In this document: positions 42,767 to 50,288 of the stretch, in pieces | How the letters are laid out: the number at the start of each line of letters is the position of its first letter | Numbering within the stretch: position 1 is the stretch's first letter | Origin: Ralstonia insidiosa | GTDB lineage: Bacteria > Pseudomonadota > Gammaproteobacteria > Burkholderiales > Burkholderiaceae | Assembly: GCF_008801405.1 (NCBI RefSeq) | Contig: NZ_VZPV01000001.1 | Location: 992,001 to 1,056,000, forward strand | Direction of reading: 5' to 3' | DNA length: 64,000 nucleotides | Translations under genes and position numbers: made by a program | The notes under the pieces: model-generated | What the model was told of the DNA's origin: nothing | Databases searched by the model: none | Seen by the model: the letters and a program-made list of their open reading frames with translations, nothing else

Positions 42767-43801
42767 ATGACCGACACTCTCACTATCGTCCGCCCCGATG
42801 ACTGGCACCTGCACCTGCGCGATGGCGATGCGCTCGCCGACGTGGTCGGTGACACCGCGCGCCAGTTCGGCCGGGCGATCATCATGCCCAACCTCAAGCC
42901 GCCGGTAACCACCACTGCCCAGGCGCGTGCTTACCGTGACCGTATCCTCGCAGCGCTGCCCGCAGGCACGCAGTTCGAGCCGCTGATGACGCTGTACCTG
43001 ACCGACAACACCTCGCCCGAGGTGATTCGTGAGGCCAAGGCCAGCGGCTTCATCCACGGTGTGAAGCTGTACCCGGCTGGCGCCACTACCAACAGCGACG
43101 CTGGCGTGACCGATCTGCGCCGCTGCGCCAAGACGCTTGAGGCGATGCAGGAAGTCGGCATGCCGCTGCTGGTGCACGGCGAGGTGACCGACCCCACCGT
43201 CGACATCTTCGACCGCGAAGCCGTCTTCATCGACACCGTGATGCTGCCGCTGCGCCGCGACTTTCCTGAACTGAAGGTCGTGTTCGAGCACATCACCACC
43301 AAGCAGGCTGCCGAGTACGTGCGCGACGCGGAAGGCCCGGTTGGCGCGACCATCACCGCGCATCACCTGCTGTACAACCGCAACGCGCTGTTTGTTGGCG
43401 GCATCCGCCCGCACTACTACTGCCTGCCGGTGCTCAAGCGCGAGACGCACCGCCTGGCGCTGGTGGCAGCGGCCACCTCGGGCCACCCGCGCTTCTTCCT
43501 CGGCACCGATAGCGCGCCGCACGCGAAGGGCGTGAAGGAACATGCCTGCGGTTGCGCCGGCTGCTACACCGCCCTGCACGCCATGGAGCTGTACGCCGAA
43601 GCGTTTGAAGACGCCAATGCGCTCGACAAGCTTGAAGGCTTCGCCAGCCTGCACGGCCCGGACTTCTACGGCCTGCCGCGCAACGCCGGTACGCTCACGC
43701 TCACGCGCTCGCAATGGCAGCTCCCCGCCGAAGTGCCGTTCGGCGAGCAGACGCTGGTGCCGCTGCGTGGTGGCGAGATGCTGCGCTGGAAGTCGGTCTG
43801 A
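42767..43801 (+). CDS. pyrC: Dihydroorotase
   Basis: Dihydroorotase cyclises carbamoyl aspartate in pyrimidine synthesis. The 344-residue protein is of the short type (E. coli PyrC-like): metal-binding DDWHLHLRDG, the lysine in GVKLYPAGATTNSDAGV, MPLLVHGEVTD, EHITTKQA, GATITAHHLLYN and the substrate-binding FLGTDSAPHAKGVKEHACGCAG. It is followed 1 bp after its stop by the DUF3025 gene. Confidence 0.96.
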   Translation: MTDTLTIVRPDDWHLHLRDGDALADVVGDTARQFGRAIIMPNLKPPVTTTAQARAYRDRILAALPAGTQFEPLMTLYLTDNTSPEVIREAKASGFIHGVKLYPAGATTNSDAGVTDLRRCAKTLEAMQEVGMPLLVHGEVTDPTVDIFDREAVFIDTVMLPLRRDFPELKVVFEHITTKQAAEYVRDAEGPVGATITAHHLLYNRNALFVGGIRPHYYCLPVLKRETHRLALVAAATSGHPRFFLGTDSAPHAKGVKEHACGCAGCYTALHAMELYAEAFEDANALDKLEGFASLHGPDFYGLPRNAGTLTLTRSQWQLPAEVPFGEQTLVPLRGGEMLRWKSV

Positions 43802-43802
43802 G

Positions 43803-44624
43803 TTGACAATTGCGGGCCTGGGCGCGATCGACTGGGCGCATCCCGCGTTCGCGCCGCTCACGCAGATTGGCGCCCCGATTGCATGTGCAGTCGAACAGGG
43901 CGCTGATCTGCGTAACGTGCTCAATGCGGCACTGAGCGCGCACCCGGCTGCGCAGACGATCCGTACGTCAGGCGGCCACTCGCTGCGCTTCATCCCGCAA
44001 GATGTGCTGCCGCCCGGCACCGCCTACGAGGCGCACATCGCCGCCACGGGCTGCGTGCCGACGCGGGATAACCTGCACGACTTCTTCAACGCGCTGATCT
44101 GGCTGCGCTGGCCACGTGCCAAAGCGGCGCTCAACGTGCGTCAGGCACGGGCCATCGCGCAGGATGGCATCGGTGCGGCGCGCGGTACGGTGCGTGATGC
44201 CGCCACCTTGTTCGACGAGAACGCTCTTATTTTTCTGCATACCGACGATGGGTCCGAGCGCAGCCTGACCGGTTTCGACTGGCAGGGTTTGTTCGTGCAG
44301 GGCCGGGCAGCGTGGGGCGCAACCTGCGCCGTGCTGCCATTTGGGCACGCGCTGTTGGAAAAGCTGGTCACGCCATATAAGTCGATCACCGCCCATGCGT
44401 GGCCGGTGCATGTGGTGACGCTGCCGGAGGATTGGGCGTCGCTCGATGCCGGGCTGGCGGACATGCTGCTGAACACTGAATTGAAGCCACGCGATTTCCG
44501 CCCGCTGCCGGTCATGGGCATCCCCGGCTGGTGCGAAGCCAATGACGATGCCGGCTTTTACGCAGATACGACGGTGTTTCGCGCAGGCCGCCGGGCGACG
44601 GCCAAATCTGTCAGCGTTGAATGA
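43803..44624 (+). CDS. DUF3025 domain protein
   Basis: The 273-residue protein has the DUF3025 pattern: GAIDWAHPAFAPL, YEAHIAATGCVPTRDNLHDFFNALIWLRWPRAKAALN, ALIFLHTDDGSERSLTG and LPVMGIPGWCEANDDAGFYAD. The only start in frame near pyrC is a TTG at 43803, 1 bp after the pyrC stop; no ATG lies close, so translation probably depends on coupling to pyrC. The function is unknown. The RNase P RNA gene begins 17 bp after the stop. Confidence 0.85.
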   Translation: MTIAGLGAIDWAHPAFAPLTQIGAPIACAVEQGADLRNVLNAALSAHPAAQTIRTSGGHSLRFIPQDVLPPGTAYEAHIAATGCVPTRDNLHDFFNALIWLRWPRAKAALNVRQARAIAQDGIGAARGTVRDAATLFDENALIFLHTDDGSERSLTGFDWQGLFVQGRAAWGATCAVLPFGHALLEKLVTPYKSITAHAWPVHVVTLPEDWASLDAGLADMLLNTELKPRDFRPLPVMGIPGWCEANDDAGFYADTTVFRAGRRATAKSVSVE

Positions 44625-44641
44625 TGCTAGACTCGCGCCTC

Positions 44642-44984
44642 GCGAAGCGGACCAGACAACCGCTGCTTGCGCCGCCTCGTGCGAGCGTAAGGGGAGGAAA
44701 GTCCGGACTCCATAGAGCAGGGTGATGGCTAACGACCATCCACGGTGACGTGCGGAATAGGGCCACAGAGACGAGTCTTCGCCCCGGCTTCGGCCAGGGC
44801 GAAGGGTGAAACGCGGTAACCTCCACCCGGAGCAATCCCAAGTAAGCAGGCGATGAAGCGGCTCGCTGAGTCTGCGGGTAGGGAGCTTGAGCCGGCTGGC
44901 AACAGCCGGTCTAGAGGAATGGTTGTCACGCCGCAGGGTTTCGGCCATGCGGCGCACAGAATCCGGCTTATCGGTTCGCTTCGC
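44642..44984 (+). ncRNA. rnpB: RNase P RNA (class A)
   Basis: RNase P RNA is the catalytic RNA that trims 5' leaders of pre-tRNAs. The 343-nt gene has terminal P1 helix GCGAAGCG (44642-44649) pairing with CGCTTCGC (44977-44984), the conserved GGGGAGGAAAGTCCGGACTCC (about 44691), the ACAGAG and GGTAA elements (about 44764 and 44816), the AAGTAAGCAGG region and the end ACAGAATCCGGCTTAT. A TTTT run follows P1 and serves as transcript end. It lies between DUF3025 (plus) and an OsmC gene (minus). Confidence 0.96.
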
Positions 44985-45012
44985 TTTTCCTTCCAGCCGG
45001 ATTGACGATCAA

Positions 45013-45438
45013 TCAGGCCAGTTCAACCAGTTCCAGCGAGTGCGTGATCTCGGCCGTCTTGGCTAGCATGATCGACGCCGAGCAGTACTTCTCGTGCGAC
45101 AGCTGGACCGCGCGTTCCACGGTTTCCCGTTTGAGGTTGCGCCCCGTCACCGTGAAGGTGAAGTGGATGCGCGTGAAGACCTTCGGGTCGGTCTCGGCAC
45201 GATCCGCGTGCAGCTTGACGCTGCAACCTTGCACATCCACGCGGCCGCGCTTGAGGATCAGCACCACGTCATAGGCGGTGCAGCCGCCGGTGCCCAGCAG
45301 CACCATTTCCATCGGGCGCGGCGCCAGGTTGTGGCCACCACCATCCGGCGCGCCATCCATCGTGACGAGATGGCCGCTGCCGGTTTCCGCCAAAAAGGCC
45401 ATGCCGTCCTGGCCGGCCCAGCTCACTGTGCATTCCAT
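45013..45438 (-). CDS. OsmC family protein
   Basis: The 141-residue protein has the OsmC/YhfA-type pattern: MECTVSWAGQDGMAFLAETG, PRPMEMVLLGTGGCTAYDVVLILKR and AVQLSHEKYCSASIMLAKTAEI. The two cysteines (in GGCTAYD and KYCSAS) are the redox pair of OsmC/Ohr-type proteins that reduce organic hydroperoxides; YhfA-like members are less well understood. The ATG at 45438 has AAGGA 7 bp upstream and is better than an in-frame TTG 6 bp earlier. Confidence 0.9.
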   Translation of the reverse strand: MECTVSWAGQDGMAFLAETGSGHLVTMDGAPDGGGHNLAPRPMEMVLLGTGGCTAYDVVLILKRGRVDVQGCSVKLHADRAETDPKVFTRIHFTFTVTGRNLKRETVERAVQLSHEKYCSASIMLAKTAEITHSLELVELA

Positions 45439-45556
45439 GTCCAATCCTTGTGGCGTGTCGGCGAGTGCCGCCGAAAAGGCACATTGTAGCCATCGTGGTG
45501 AACCCGCGTTGGCAGGTTAGGGTGATCTCCCCTTGACAGTGGCACCCATATGAAAA

Positions 45557-45580
45557 GGTGCAACCCGTTGCGTTTGCACC
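45557..45580. promoter_or_regulatory. Inverted repeat with TGCA motifs upstream of the OsmC gene
   Basis: GGTGCAA (45557-45563) and TTGCACC (45574-45580) are perfect inverted copies 10 nt apart. They share the TGCA motif with the palindromes at 45699-45731 and 45753-45774, suggesting one DNA-binding protein acts on the region (inference). Confidence 0.45.
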
Positions 45581-45698
45581 AGAATTGAGCCCAAATTGGA
45601 AGAAAGTTTCTAGTAGACAACAGCGCTTTGGCGGTCAATCTCTCGTAAGTAATTGATTTTTAAAGACGTCAACTATGCGCGTGCGTATCATGGTGCAT

Positions 45699-45731
45699 TT
45701 TGCATTACGAAATGCAATTTCGTAGTGCAAA
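45699..45731. promoter_or_regulatory. 33-bp palindrome just upstream of the small RNA promoter
   Basis: TTTGCATTACGAAAT (45699-45713) pairs with ATTTCGTAGTGCAAA (45717-45731), 14 of 15 positions Watson-Crick plus one T-G, around 3 nt. It ends 5 bp before the -35 box at 45737. A symmetric site of this size next to a promoter is typical of an activator or repressor operator. Confidence 0.65.
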
Positions 45732-45736
45732 TTATC

Positions 45737-45764
45737 TTGCGCGTGCCCCAGAAATGGGTATAAT
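45737..45764 (+). promoter_or_regulatory. Sigma-70 promoter for the candidate small RNA
   Basis: TTGCGC (45737-45742), a 16-bp spacer and a perfect TATAAT (45759-45764). A small inverted repeat AATGGGT (45753-45759)/ACCCATT (45768-45774) straddles the -10 box and could be a repressor site. Transcription would start near 45771. Confidence 0.7.
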
Positions 45765-45770
45765 TGCACC

Positions 45771-45882
45771 CATTGGATCGGCTGATGCGGTGCAACCCGC
45801 CAAGTCAACGATCAGCAGGTGTCTCCTCCACCCTCCTCCTTTGGTGGATTCAAACCCAAGCTCAATAGCTTGGGTTTTTTTT
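45771..45882 (+). ncRNA. Candidate small RNA with anti-Shine-Dalgarno loop
   Basis: A transcript of about 112 nt is predicted between a consensus promoter and an intrinsic terminator. It folds into a 5' hairpin (GCTGAT 45781-45786 with ATCAGC 45811-45816, and inside it GCGG/CCGC), a CU-rich single strand (TCTCCTCC), and a hairpin TCCACC/GGTGGA (45827-45832 with 45843-45848) whose 10-nt loop is CTCCTCCTTT. It ends in the terminator at 45852-45882. The loop contains CCTCCTTT, the anti-Shine-Dalgarno sequence of 16S rRNA, so it could pair with ribosome-binding sites. No protein is encoded. Expression is inferred only from these signals. Confidence 0.65.
45852..45882 (+). terminator. Strong Rho-independent terminator of the candidate small RNA
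   Basis: AAACCCAAGCT (45852-45862) pairs with AGCTTGGGTTT (45867-45877) around a 4-nt loop; with the stem's own T residues the T-run is 8 long (45875-45882). It lies 175 bp before rplM and ends any transcript from the 45759 promoter. Confidence 0.92.
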
Positions 45883-45912
45883 CGTCCCTACAGTCGGAGC
45901 GTGCCTTTTTCC

Positions 45913-45942
45913 TTGTGTCAAGGGCTACTTGCGGGGTACAAT
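45913..45942 (+). promoter_or_regulatory. Promoter for rplM-rpsI
   Basis: TTGTGT (45913-45918), an 18-bp spacer and TACAAT (45937-45942) precede rplM by 115 bp. The leader then has a hairpin TTTTCC/GGAAAA (45952-45973). In E. coli, L13 represses its own operon through the leader; such control is possible here but no site is proven. Confidence 0.6.
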
Positions 45943-46056
45943 CGAAATCTTTTCCGGATTGCCCGCGGAAAAATAGGCAGCACAAGACGATCCGTTCATG
46001 AGTAGTTGCGCACGATACGGGTCCACTCGGGCACTGACTCAAATTTTGGAAAAATC

Positions 46057-46485
46057 ATGAAGACCTTTTCCGCAAAGCCCCATGAGGTGAAGCGCGATTG
46101 GTACGTGATTGACGCGACGGACAAGGTCCTCGGGCGTGTCGCCAGCGAAGTGGCACACCGACTGCGCGGCAAGCACAAGCCTGAATTCACTCCGCACGTC
46201 GACACGGGCGATTTCATCATCGTCATCAACGCAGCCAAGCTGCGCGTGACGGGCGCCAAGACGACCGACAAGAAGTACTATCGCCACTCGGGTTACCCGG
46301 GCGGTATCTACGAAACGACGTTTGGCAAGATGCAGCAGCGTTTCCCGGGCCGCGCCCTGGAAAAGGCTGTGAAGGGCATGCTGCCGAAGGGTCCGCTGGG
46401 CTACGCGATGATCAAGAAGCTGAAGGTTTACGCCGAAGGCTCGCATCCGCACGAAGCTCAACAGCCGAAAGCGCTGGAAATCTAA
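46057..46485 (+). CDS. rplM: Large-subunit ribosomal protein L13
   Basis: L13 is an early-assembly protein of the 50S subunit. The 142-residue protein is full length and shows MKTFSAKPHEVKRDWYVIDATDKVLGRVASEVAHRLRGKHKPEFTPHVDTGDFIIVINA and the end GSHPHEAQQPKALEI, as usual for L13 of beta-proteobacteria (shown here as joined short landmarks: KTFSAKP, DWYVIDA, VLGRVAS, HVDTGDFIIV). GGA lies 7 bp before the ATG at 46057; the open frame extends upstream but without family similarity. rpsI follows 12 bp downstream, the usual pair. Confidence 0.98.
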   Translation: MKTFSAKPHEVKRDWYVIDATDKVLGRVASEVAHRLRGKHKPEFTPHVDTGDFIIVINAAKLRVTGAKTTDKKYYRHSGYPGGIYETTFGKMQQRFPGRALEKAVKGMLPKGPLGYAMIKKLKVYAEGSHPHEAQQPKALEI

Positions 46486-46497
46486 GGGGCCACATCC

Positions 46498-46890
46498 ATG
46501 ATCGGTAACTGGAACTATGGCACCGGCCGCCGCAAGAGCGCTGTGGCACGTGTCTTCATCAAGTCCGGCAAGGGCGACATCATCGTCAACGGCAAGGCCA
46601 TCAACGAGTACTTCGCTCGTGAAACCTCGCTGATGATCGTGCGTCAGCCGCTGGAACTGACCAACCACGCAGCTACGTTCGACATCAAAGTCAACGTGGT
46701 TGGCGGCGGTGAAACCGGCCAAGCCGGTGCTGTGCGTCACGGCATCACCCGCGCCCTGATCGACTACGATGCAACGCTGAAGCCGACCCTGTCGAAGGCA
46801 GGTCTGGTGACGCGCGATGCACGTGAAGTCGAGCGTAAGAAGGTCGGTCTCCGCAAGGCCCGCCGCGCCAAGCAGTTCTCGAAGCGTTAA
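46498..46890 (+). CDS. rpsI: Small-subunit ribosomal protein S9
   Basis: S9 is a 30S subunit protein whose C-terminal tail reaches the P-site tRNA. The 130-residue protein has WNYGTGRRKSAVARVF near the start, GGGETGQAGAVRHGITRAL in the middle and the basic tail ending RRAKQFSKR with the P-site-contacting SKR. It is co-transcribed with rplM. A terminator follows 21 bp after the stop. Confidence 0.98.
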   Translation: MIGNWNYGTGRRKSAVARVFIKSGKGDIIVNGKAINEYFARETSLMIVRQPLELTNHAATFDIKVNVVGGGETGQAGAVRHGITRALIDYDATLKPTLSKAGLVTRDAREVERKKVGLRKARRAKQFSKR

Positions 46891-46911
46891 TCCGCTTCTT
46901 TCTGCTTCAGC

Positions 46912-46941
46912 AAAAAACCACACCCTCGGGTGTGGTTTTTT
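46912..46941. terminator. Rho-independent terminator after rpsI
   Basis: AAAAAACCACACC pairs with GGTGTGGTTTTTT around a CTCG tetraloop and is followed by GTTTT. The long A and T runs make it work on either strand. Confidence 0.93.
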
Positions 46942-47120
46942 GTTTTGAGCGCTCCAATCAAACGGTGTGATCTGTCGGACGCCTCGCTTACCCTTTGCAA
47001 CAGCTCCGACATGTCGCCGAGACTACAATTCACGTTTCGTTTGCGTTTGATCCGTATGATGCAATCCGCAATTTGCTCTAAGCCGATTCTGATTCGCTGC
47101 GCGAGTCGAGGGGTGATCGC

Positions 47121-47891
47121 ATGAAGGCGCGTCGCCTGTTGCGTCGTGCCTCCGTGCTCGCCCCGAATGTCACGGTGCGCTCGCGCCTGCCGTGGCCGGT
47201 AACGGTGTTGCTGATTGCGGTGGTGATCGGTTTGGCTGCCGCAGCGGCGCTATGGGCCTTCGAAGAAGGTCGCCGCCTGACTGGCCCGCATGACGGCGAC
47301 CTGCGCGCCATGAACCGCGAGCTGACGGCCAAGCTGGCAACGGTGCAGGCCGAGCGGGACAAGCTTGCGGCGGCGGCGGGCACGGCGGAATCGCGCGTCG
47401 GCATGGCCGAAGGTGCGCAGACGCAGATGGCGGAGCAGCTCAAGGCACTGGAAGCCGAGAACGCGCAGTTGAAAGAGGATCTGGCCTTCTTCGACAGCCT
47501 GCTGCCCGCACCCACCAACTCGGCCGGCATCTACGTGCGCAGCTTCCGGATCGCTCCGGACGAAGCGCAGCCGACGCGCATGCACTTCCGCGTTCTGTTG
47601 ATGCAGGGCGGCGGCAAGGCGTTCGCACCGGTCTCCGAGTTCGAGGGGCAACTGGCACTCACGCTGAACGTGGTGCAGGCAGGCAAACCTGCTACGATCG
47701 ATTTCCCCGGCGCGGTGGCCGCTACGGCGGCTTCGGCGCCTGCGTCCACAGCGGCCACGCGCGTCAAGCTCACGCATTACCAGCGCCTGGAAGGCTGGGT
47801 GGACGTCCCGCCCGGCACCACGGTGAAGTCGGTGGCGGTGAAGGTGTTGCAGAACGGCAAGATCAAGGCGAGCCAGAGTTTTTCCATCTGA
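47121..47891 (+). CDS. DUF6776-like membrane protein with coiled coil
   Basis: The 256-residue protein has a basic N terminus, one transmembrane helix (PVTVLLIAVVIGLAAAAALW, about residues 26-47), a coiled coil with heptad-like pattern (MNRELTAKLATVQAERDKLA and MAEQLKALEAENAQLKEDLAFF, about 64-130), and a C-terminal beta-rich domain ending GTTVKSVAVKVLQNGKIKAS. The layout fits the DUF6776 family of Burkholderiales. It precedes a bactofilin gene by 41 bp, so a link to the cell envelope or cytoskeleton is possible. The function is unknown. Confidence 0.8.
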   Translation: MKARRLLRRASVLAPNVTVRSRLPWPVTVLLIAVVIGLAAAAALWAFEEGRRLTGPHDGDLRAMNRELTAKLATVQAERDKLAAAAGTAESRVGMAEGAQTQMAEQLKALEAENAQLKEDLAFFDSLLPAPTNSAGIYVRSFRIAPDEAQPTRMHFRVLLMQGGGKAFAPVSEFEGQLALTLNVVQAGKPATIDFPGAVAATAASAPASTAATRVKLTHYQRLEGWVDVPPGTTVKSVAVKVLQNGKIKASQSFSI

Positions 47892-47932
47892 CGGGCGGGG
47901 GCCTGTCGGATCCGTACAAAGAGGAGTCGACG

Positions 47933-48337
47933 ATGCTGTTTGGCAAGAAGAAGGGGCTGGCAATCGAAACGCTGCTGGGCGCCCACACCAAGCTGGAGGG
48001 GGATCTGCGCTTTTCGGGCGGCCTGCGGATCGATGGCCAGATCAAGGGCAACGTCTATGGTGATCCGGACAAGCCCAGCATGCTGGTCATTACAGACACT
48101 GCGCGCATTGAGGGTGAGGTGCACGTTGGTCACCTGATCCTGAACGGCACCGTGGTCGGTCCGGTGCATGTGTCGGAACTGCTGGAGCTGCAGCCCAAGG
48201 CGCGCATCGAGGGCAACGTGCAATACGCGGCGCTGGAAATGCATCAGGGCGCCGTCGTCATGGGAACGCTGGCGCACTCGGCGCCCGGCGATGTGAAGCT
48301 TCTGCCCAATCTCAAGCTCGCGTCCAATCAGGACTGA
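47933..48337 (+). CDS. Bactofilin (polymer-forming cytoskeletal protein)
   Basis: The 134-residue protein is a bactofilin: IETLLGAHTKLEGDLRFSGGLRIDGQIKGNV followed by right-handed beta-helix turns (DTARIEGEVHVGHLILNGTVVGPV and LQPKARIEGNVQYAALEMHQGAVV). The landmarks LGAHTKLEGDL, GGLRIDGQIKG and LQPKARIEGNV are typical. Bactofilins form nucleotide-free filaments that shape cells or place cell-wall enzymes. AGAGGAG lies 7 bp before the ATG. It is in tandem with the DUF6776-like gene and upstream of erpA. Confidence 0.93.
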   Translation: MLFGKKKGLAIETLLGAHTKLEGDLRFSGGLRIDGQIKGNVYGDPDKPSMLVITDTARIEGEVHVGHLILNGTVVGPVHVSELLELQPKARIEGNVQYAALEMHQGAVVMGTLAHSAPGDVKLLPNLKLASNQD

Positions 48338-48477
48338 TCACTTGGTGTGGTGTTGGCTGTCCTGCCGTTGCTGGCGCACCGCACAAATATCCTCTTGAAA
48401 CCCGGGGCTTCGGCACGATTTGCAGCTTGCGCTTAAAATACAGGCAAGTTTTGAGACGCATCCCACAGGAGATTTTC

Positions 48478-48852
48478 ATGAACGCAGTCGCGCAGGCAGC
48501 CACGCCCGATGTGAATGAGGTTCCGGCTCCGCTGGTCTTTACCGACAGCGCTGCGGACAAGGTCAAGCAACTGATCGAAGAAGAAGGCAATCCGGAGCTG
48601 AAGCTGCGCGTATTCGTGCAAGGCGGCGGGTGCTCGGGCTTCCAGTATGGCTTCACCTTTGACGAAGACACCAACGAAGACGATACCGCCATGGTCAAGA
48701 ATGGCGTGACGCTGTTGATCGACTCGATGAGCTACCAGTACCTGGTGGGCGCCGAGATCGATTACAAGGAAGACATCAACGGCGCGCAATTCGTCATCAA
48801 GAACCCGAATGCTTCGACCACTTGCGGTTGCGGCTCGTCGTTCTCGGTCTGA
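48478..48852 (+). CDS. erpA: Iron-sulfur cluster insertion protein ErpA
   Basis: ErpA is an A-type carrier that delivers Fe-S clusters to target enzymes, including those of isoprenoid synthesis. The 124-residue protein has LVFTDSAADKVKQLIEEEGN, the first cysteine in VQGGGCSGFQYGF and the C-terminal pair in STTCGCGSSFSV, giving the three ligand cysteines of the family. The ATG at 48478 has AGGAG 7 bp upstream. A possible -10 TAAAAT lies 40 bp before the start. Confidence 0.95.
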   Translation: MNAVAQAATPDVNEVPAPLVFTDSAADKVKQLIEEEGNPELKLRVFVQGGGCSGFQYGFTFDEDTNEDDTAMVKNGVTLLIDSMSYQYLVGAEIDYKEDINGAQFVIKNPNASTTCGCGSSFSV

Positions 48853-48871
48853 CGCGGCATCGCTGTAAAGA

Positions 48872-48897
48872 AAAAGCGCACCTCGGTGCGCTTTTTT
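48872..48897. terminator. Rho-independent terminator after erpA
   Basis: AAAAGCGCAC pairs with GTGCGCTTTT around a CTCG loop and is followed by TT. The A-rich left side makes it useful for the facing anmK transcript too, whose stop is 24 bp away. Confidence 0.92.
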
Positions 48898-48920
48898 GTT
48901 GCCCGTAGGATTGTGTAGCT

Positions 48921-50081
48921 TCAGGCGGGGTAGATCGTGCCAAGCACGCGCGGCCCTGAAGCGCCGGTCGCATGGTGCAGGTTGCCCGGCTCGCGGCGCA
49001 CGCACTGGCGGGCCAGCCATGCAAAGGCCAGCGCCTCGACCTGGTTGGCCGGAACGCCGAATTGGTCGCTCGGCGCAATCTCGACGCCAGGCGACTGCGC
49101 GCCAAGCCGCTCCATCAAGGCCCCGTTGCGCGCGCCGCCGCCGCAGACCACCAGGGAGGTTGCCTGGGGCGCATAGCGGCGAACTGCATCGGCGATGGTG
49201 TCGGTGGTCAGGGCGAGCAGGGTCGCTTGCACGACCTGGGGGCGCAGGCTGTTTAGGGCGTCGCCGGCGCGGTGTTTCAGCCAAGTGGGGTTGAACAGAT
49301 CGCGACCGGTGCTCTTGGGCGGCGGCAAGTCGAAGAAAGGCTCGGCGCGCAGTCGGGCGAGCAGGGCCTCCTCGACATGGCCGGTGCGCGCCCAGGCGCC
49401 GTCACGGTCAAAGGTATGCCCGTGGTGCGTGTGGACCCAGTGATCAAGCAGGGCGTTGCCGGGGCCGCAATCGAAGCCAAGTACGGTGTCGCGCGCGTCT
49501 GATGCCTGCGGCGGCAGCACCGTCAGGTTGGCGATGCCGCCAATGTTGCAGACGACGCGCCAAGCATCTTGCAGGCCAAACAGTGCGCGATGCACAGCGG
49601 GCACCAGCGGTGCACCCTGACCGCCGGCGGCGACGTCACGGCTGCGGAAATCGGCGATGACGTCGATGCCTGTGTGCTCGGCCAGCACTGCCGCGTGCTG
49701 CGTTTGGCGCGTGTAGCCCACACCGTCGTGCGCGCCCGGCTGGTGGCGAATGGTCTGGCCGTGCGCGCCGATGGCACGGATTTCGCGGCGGATGCAGCCG
49801 CTTTTCTTCAGCAGTTGCTCGACGCATTCGGCATACAGGCTGGCGAGCGCGTTGGCGGCCAGGGCTTCGCGATGAATCTCGTCGTGGCCGGCGTGCTGCA
49901 GGTTGAGGAAGGCGTGGCGCAGCTCCGGTGGAAAGGGCGCGTAAGCATCGGCCACCAGTACCGGATGGGCACCGGAGAAATCAACCAGCACACCATCGAC
50001 GCCGTCCAGGCTGGTGCCGGACATCAGGCCGATGTAGAGCTCGCTATGGAAATGGGGGGCGGTCGTCATGCGCGTGAGCAT
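48921..50081 (-). CDS. anmK: Anhydro-N-acetylmuramic acid kinase
   Basis: AnmK phosphorylates and opens 1,6-anhydro-MurNAc during recycling of cell-wall sugars. The 386-residue protein has the ATP-binding YIGLMSGTSLDGVDGVLVDF, AIGAHGQTIRHQPG, VIADFRSRDVAAGGQGAPLVPAVH and LGFDCGPGNALLDHWV, all typical of AnmK. Two in-frame ATGs (50081 and 50069) are possible; neither has a clear Shine-Dalgarno, so the start is uncertain by 4 residues. It is divergent from tyrS. Confidence 0.93.
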   Translation of the reverse strand: MLTRMTTAPHFHSELYIGLMSGTSLDGVDGVLVDFSGAHPVLVADAYAPFPPELRHAFLNLQHAGHDEIHREALAANALASLYAECVEQLLKKSGCIRREIRAIGAHGQTIRHQPGAHDGVGYTRQTQHAAVLAEHTGIDVIADFRSRDVAAGGQGAPLVPAVHRALFGLQDAWRVVCNIGGIANLTVLPPQASDARDTVLGFDCGPGNALLDHWVHTHHGHTFDRDGAWARTGHVEEALLARLRAEPFFDLPPPKSTGRDLFNPTWLKHRAGDALNSLRPQVVQATLLALTTDTIADAVRRYAPQATSLVVCGGGARNGALMERLGAQSPGVEIAPSDQFGVPANQVEALAFAWLARQCVRREPGNLHHATGASGPRVLGTIYPA

Positions 50082-50133
50082 ACCAGCGGGGGCGCTGTGC
50101 AGGGGGTGCAGGAGGGTGGCCGAATGGCGTCCG

Positions 50134-50162
50134 TTGGGCAGGAAGGCGCATCACGGTAAAAT
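50134..50162 (+). promoter_or_regulatory. Promoter for tyrS
   Basis: TTGGGC (50134-50139), a 17-bp spacer and TAAAAT (50157-50162) lie 127 bp before the chosen tyrS start. Transcription would begin near 50169, giving a leader of about 120 nt. Confidence 0.55.
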
Positions 50163-50288
50163 CGCGGGATTGCGCGGCCGGAACGTCTTGCACGGATGTC
50201 GGCCATCGCGCACGCACTGCTTTCCCGATTGTTGTTTCTCGTCCGCGCTGTCGTCTTCGTTGTCGGCGCGGTGACCTTTCTTTCTGCC

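Larger units (their letters stand above)
45439..46056. other. 618-bp intergenic region with candidate small RNA, operators and rplM promoter
   Basis: This gap lies between the OsmC gene (minus) and rplM (plus). It contains several TGCA-centred inverted repeats (45557-45580, 45699-45731, 45753-45774), a promoter for a candidate small RNA (45737-45764), the small RNA itself with terminator (45771-45882), and a second promoter and leader for rplM. No credible protein-coding frame is present. Confidence 0.7.

Noticed and set aside
46930..47120. Short open frame between rpsI and the DUF6776-like gene
   Set aside because: No ribosome-binding site or domain; the stretch begins inside the rpsI terminator and is better read as leader of the next gene.
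50196..50288. N-terminal extension of tyrS with a hydrophobic, signal-like segment
   Set aside because: TyrRS is a cytoplasmic enzyme and the family starts near residue 32 of this frame; the ATG at 50289 gives the normal length.
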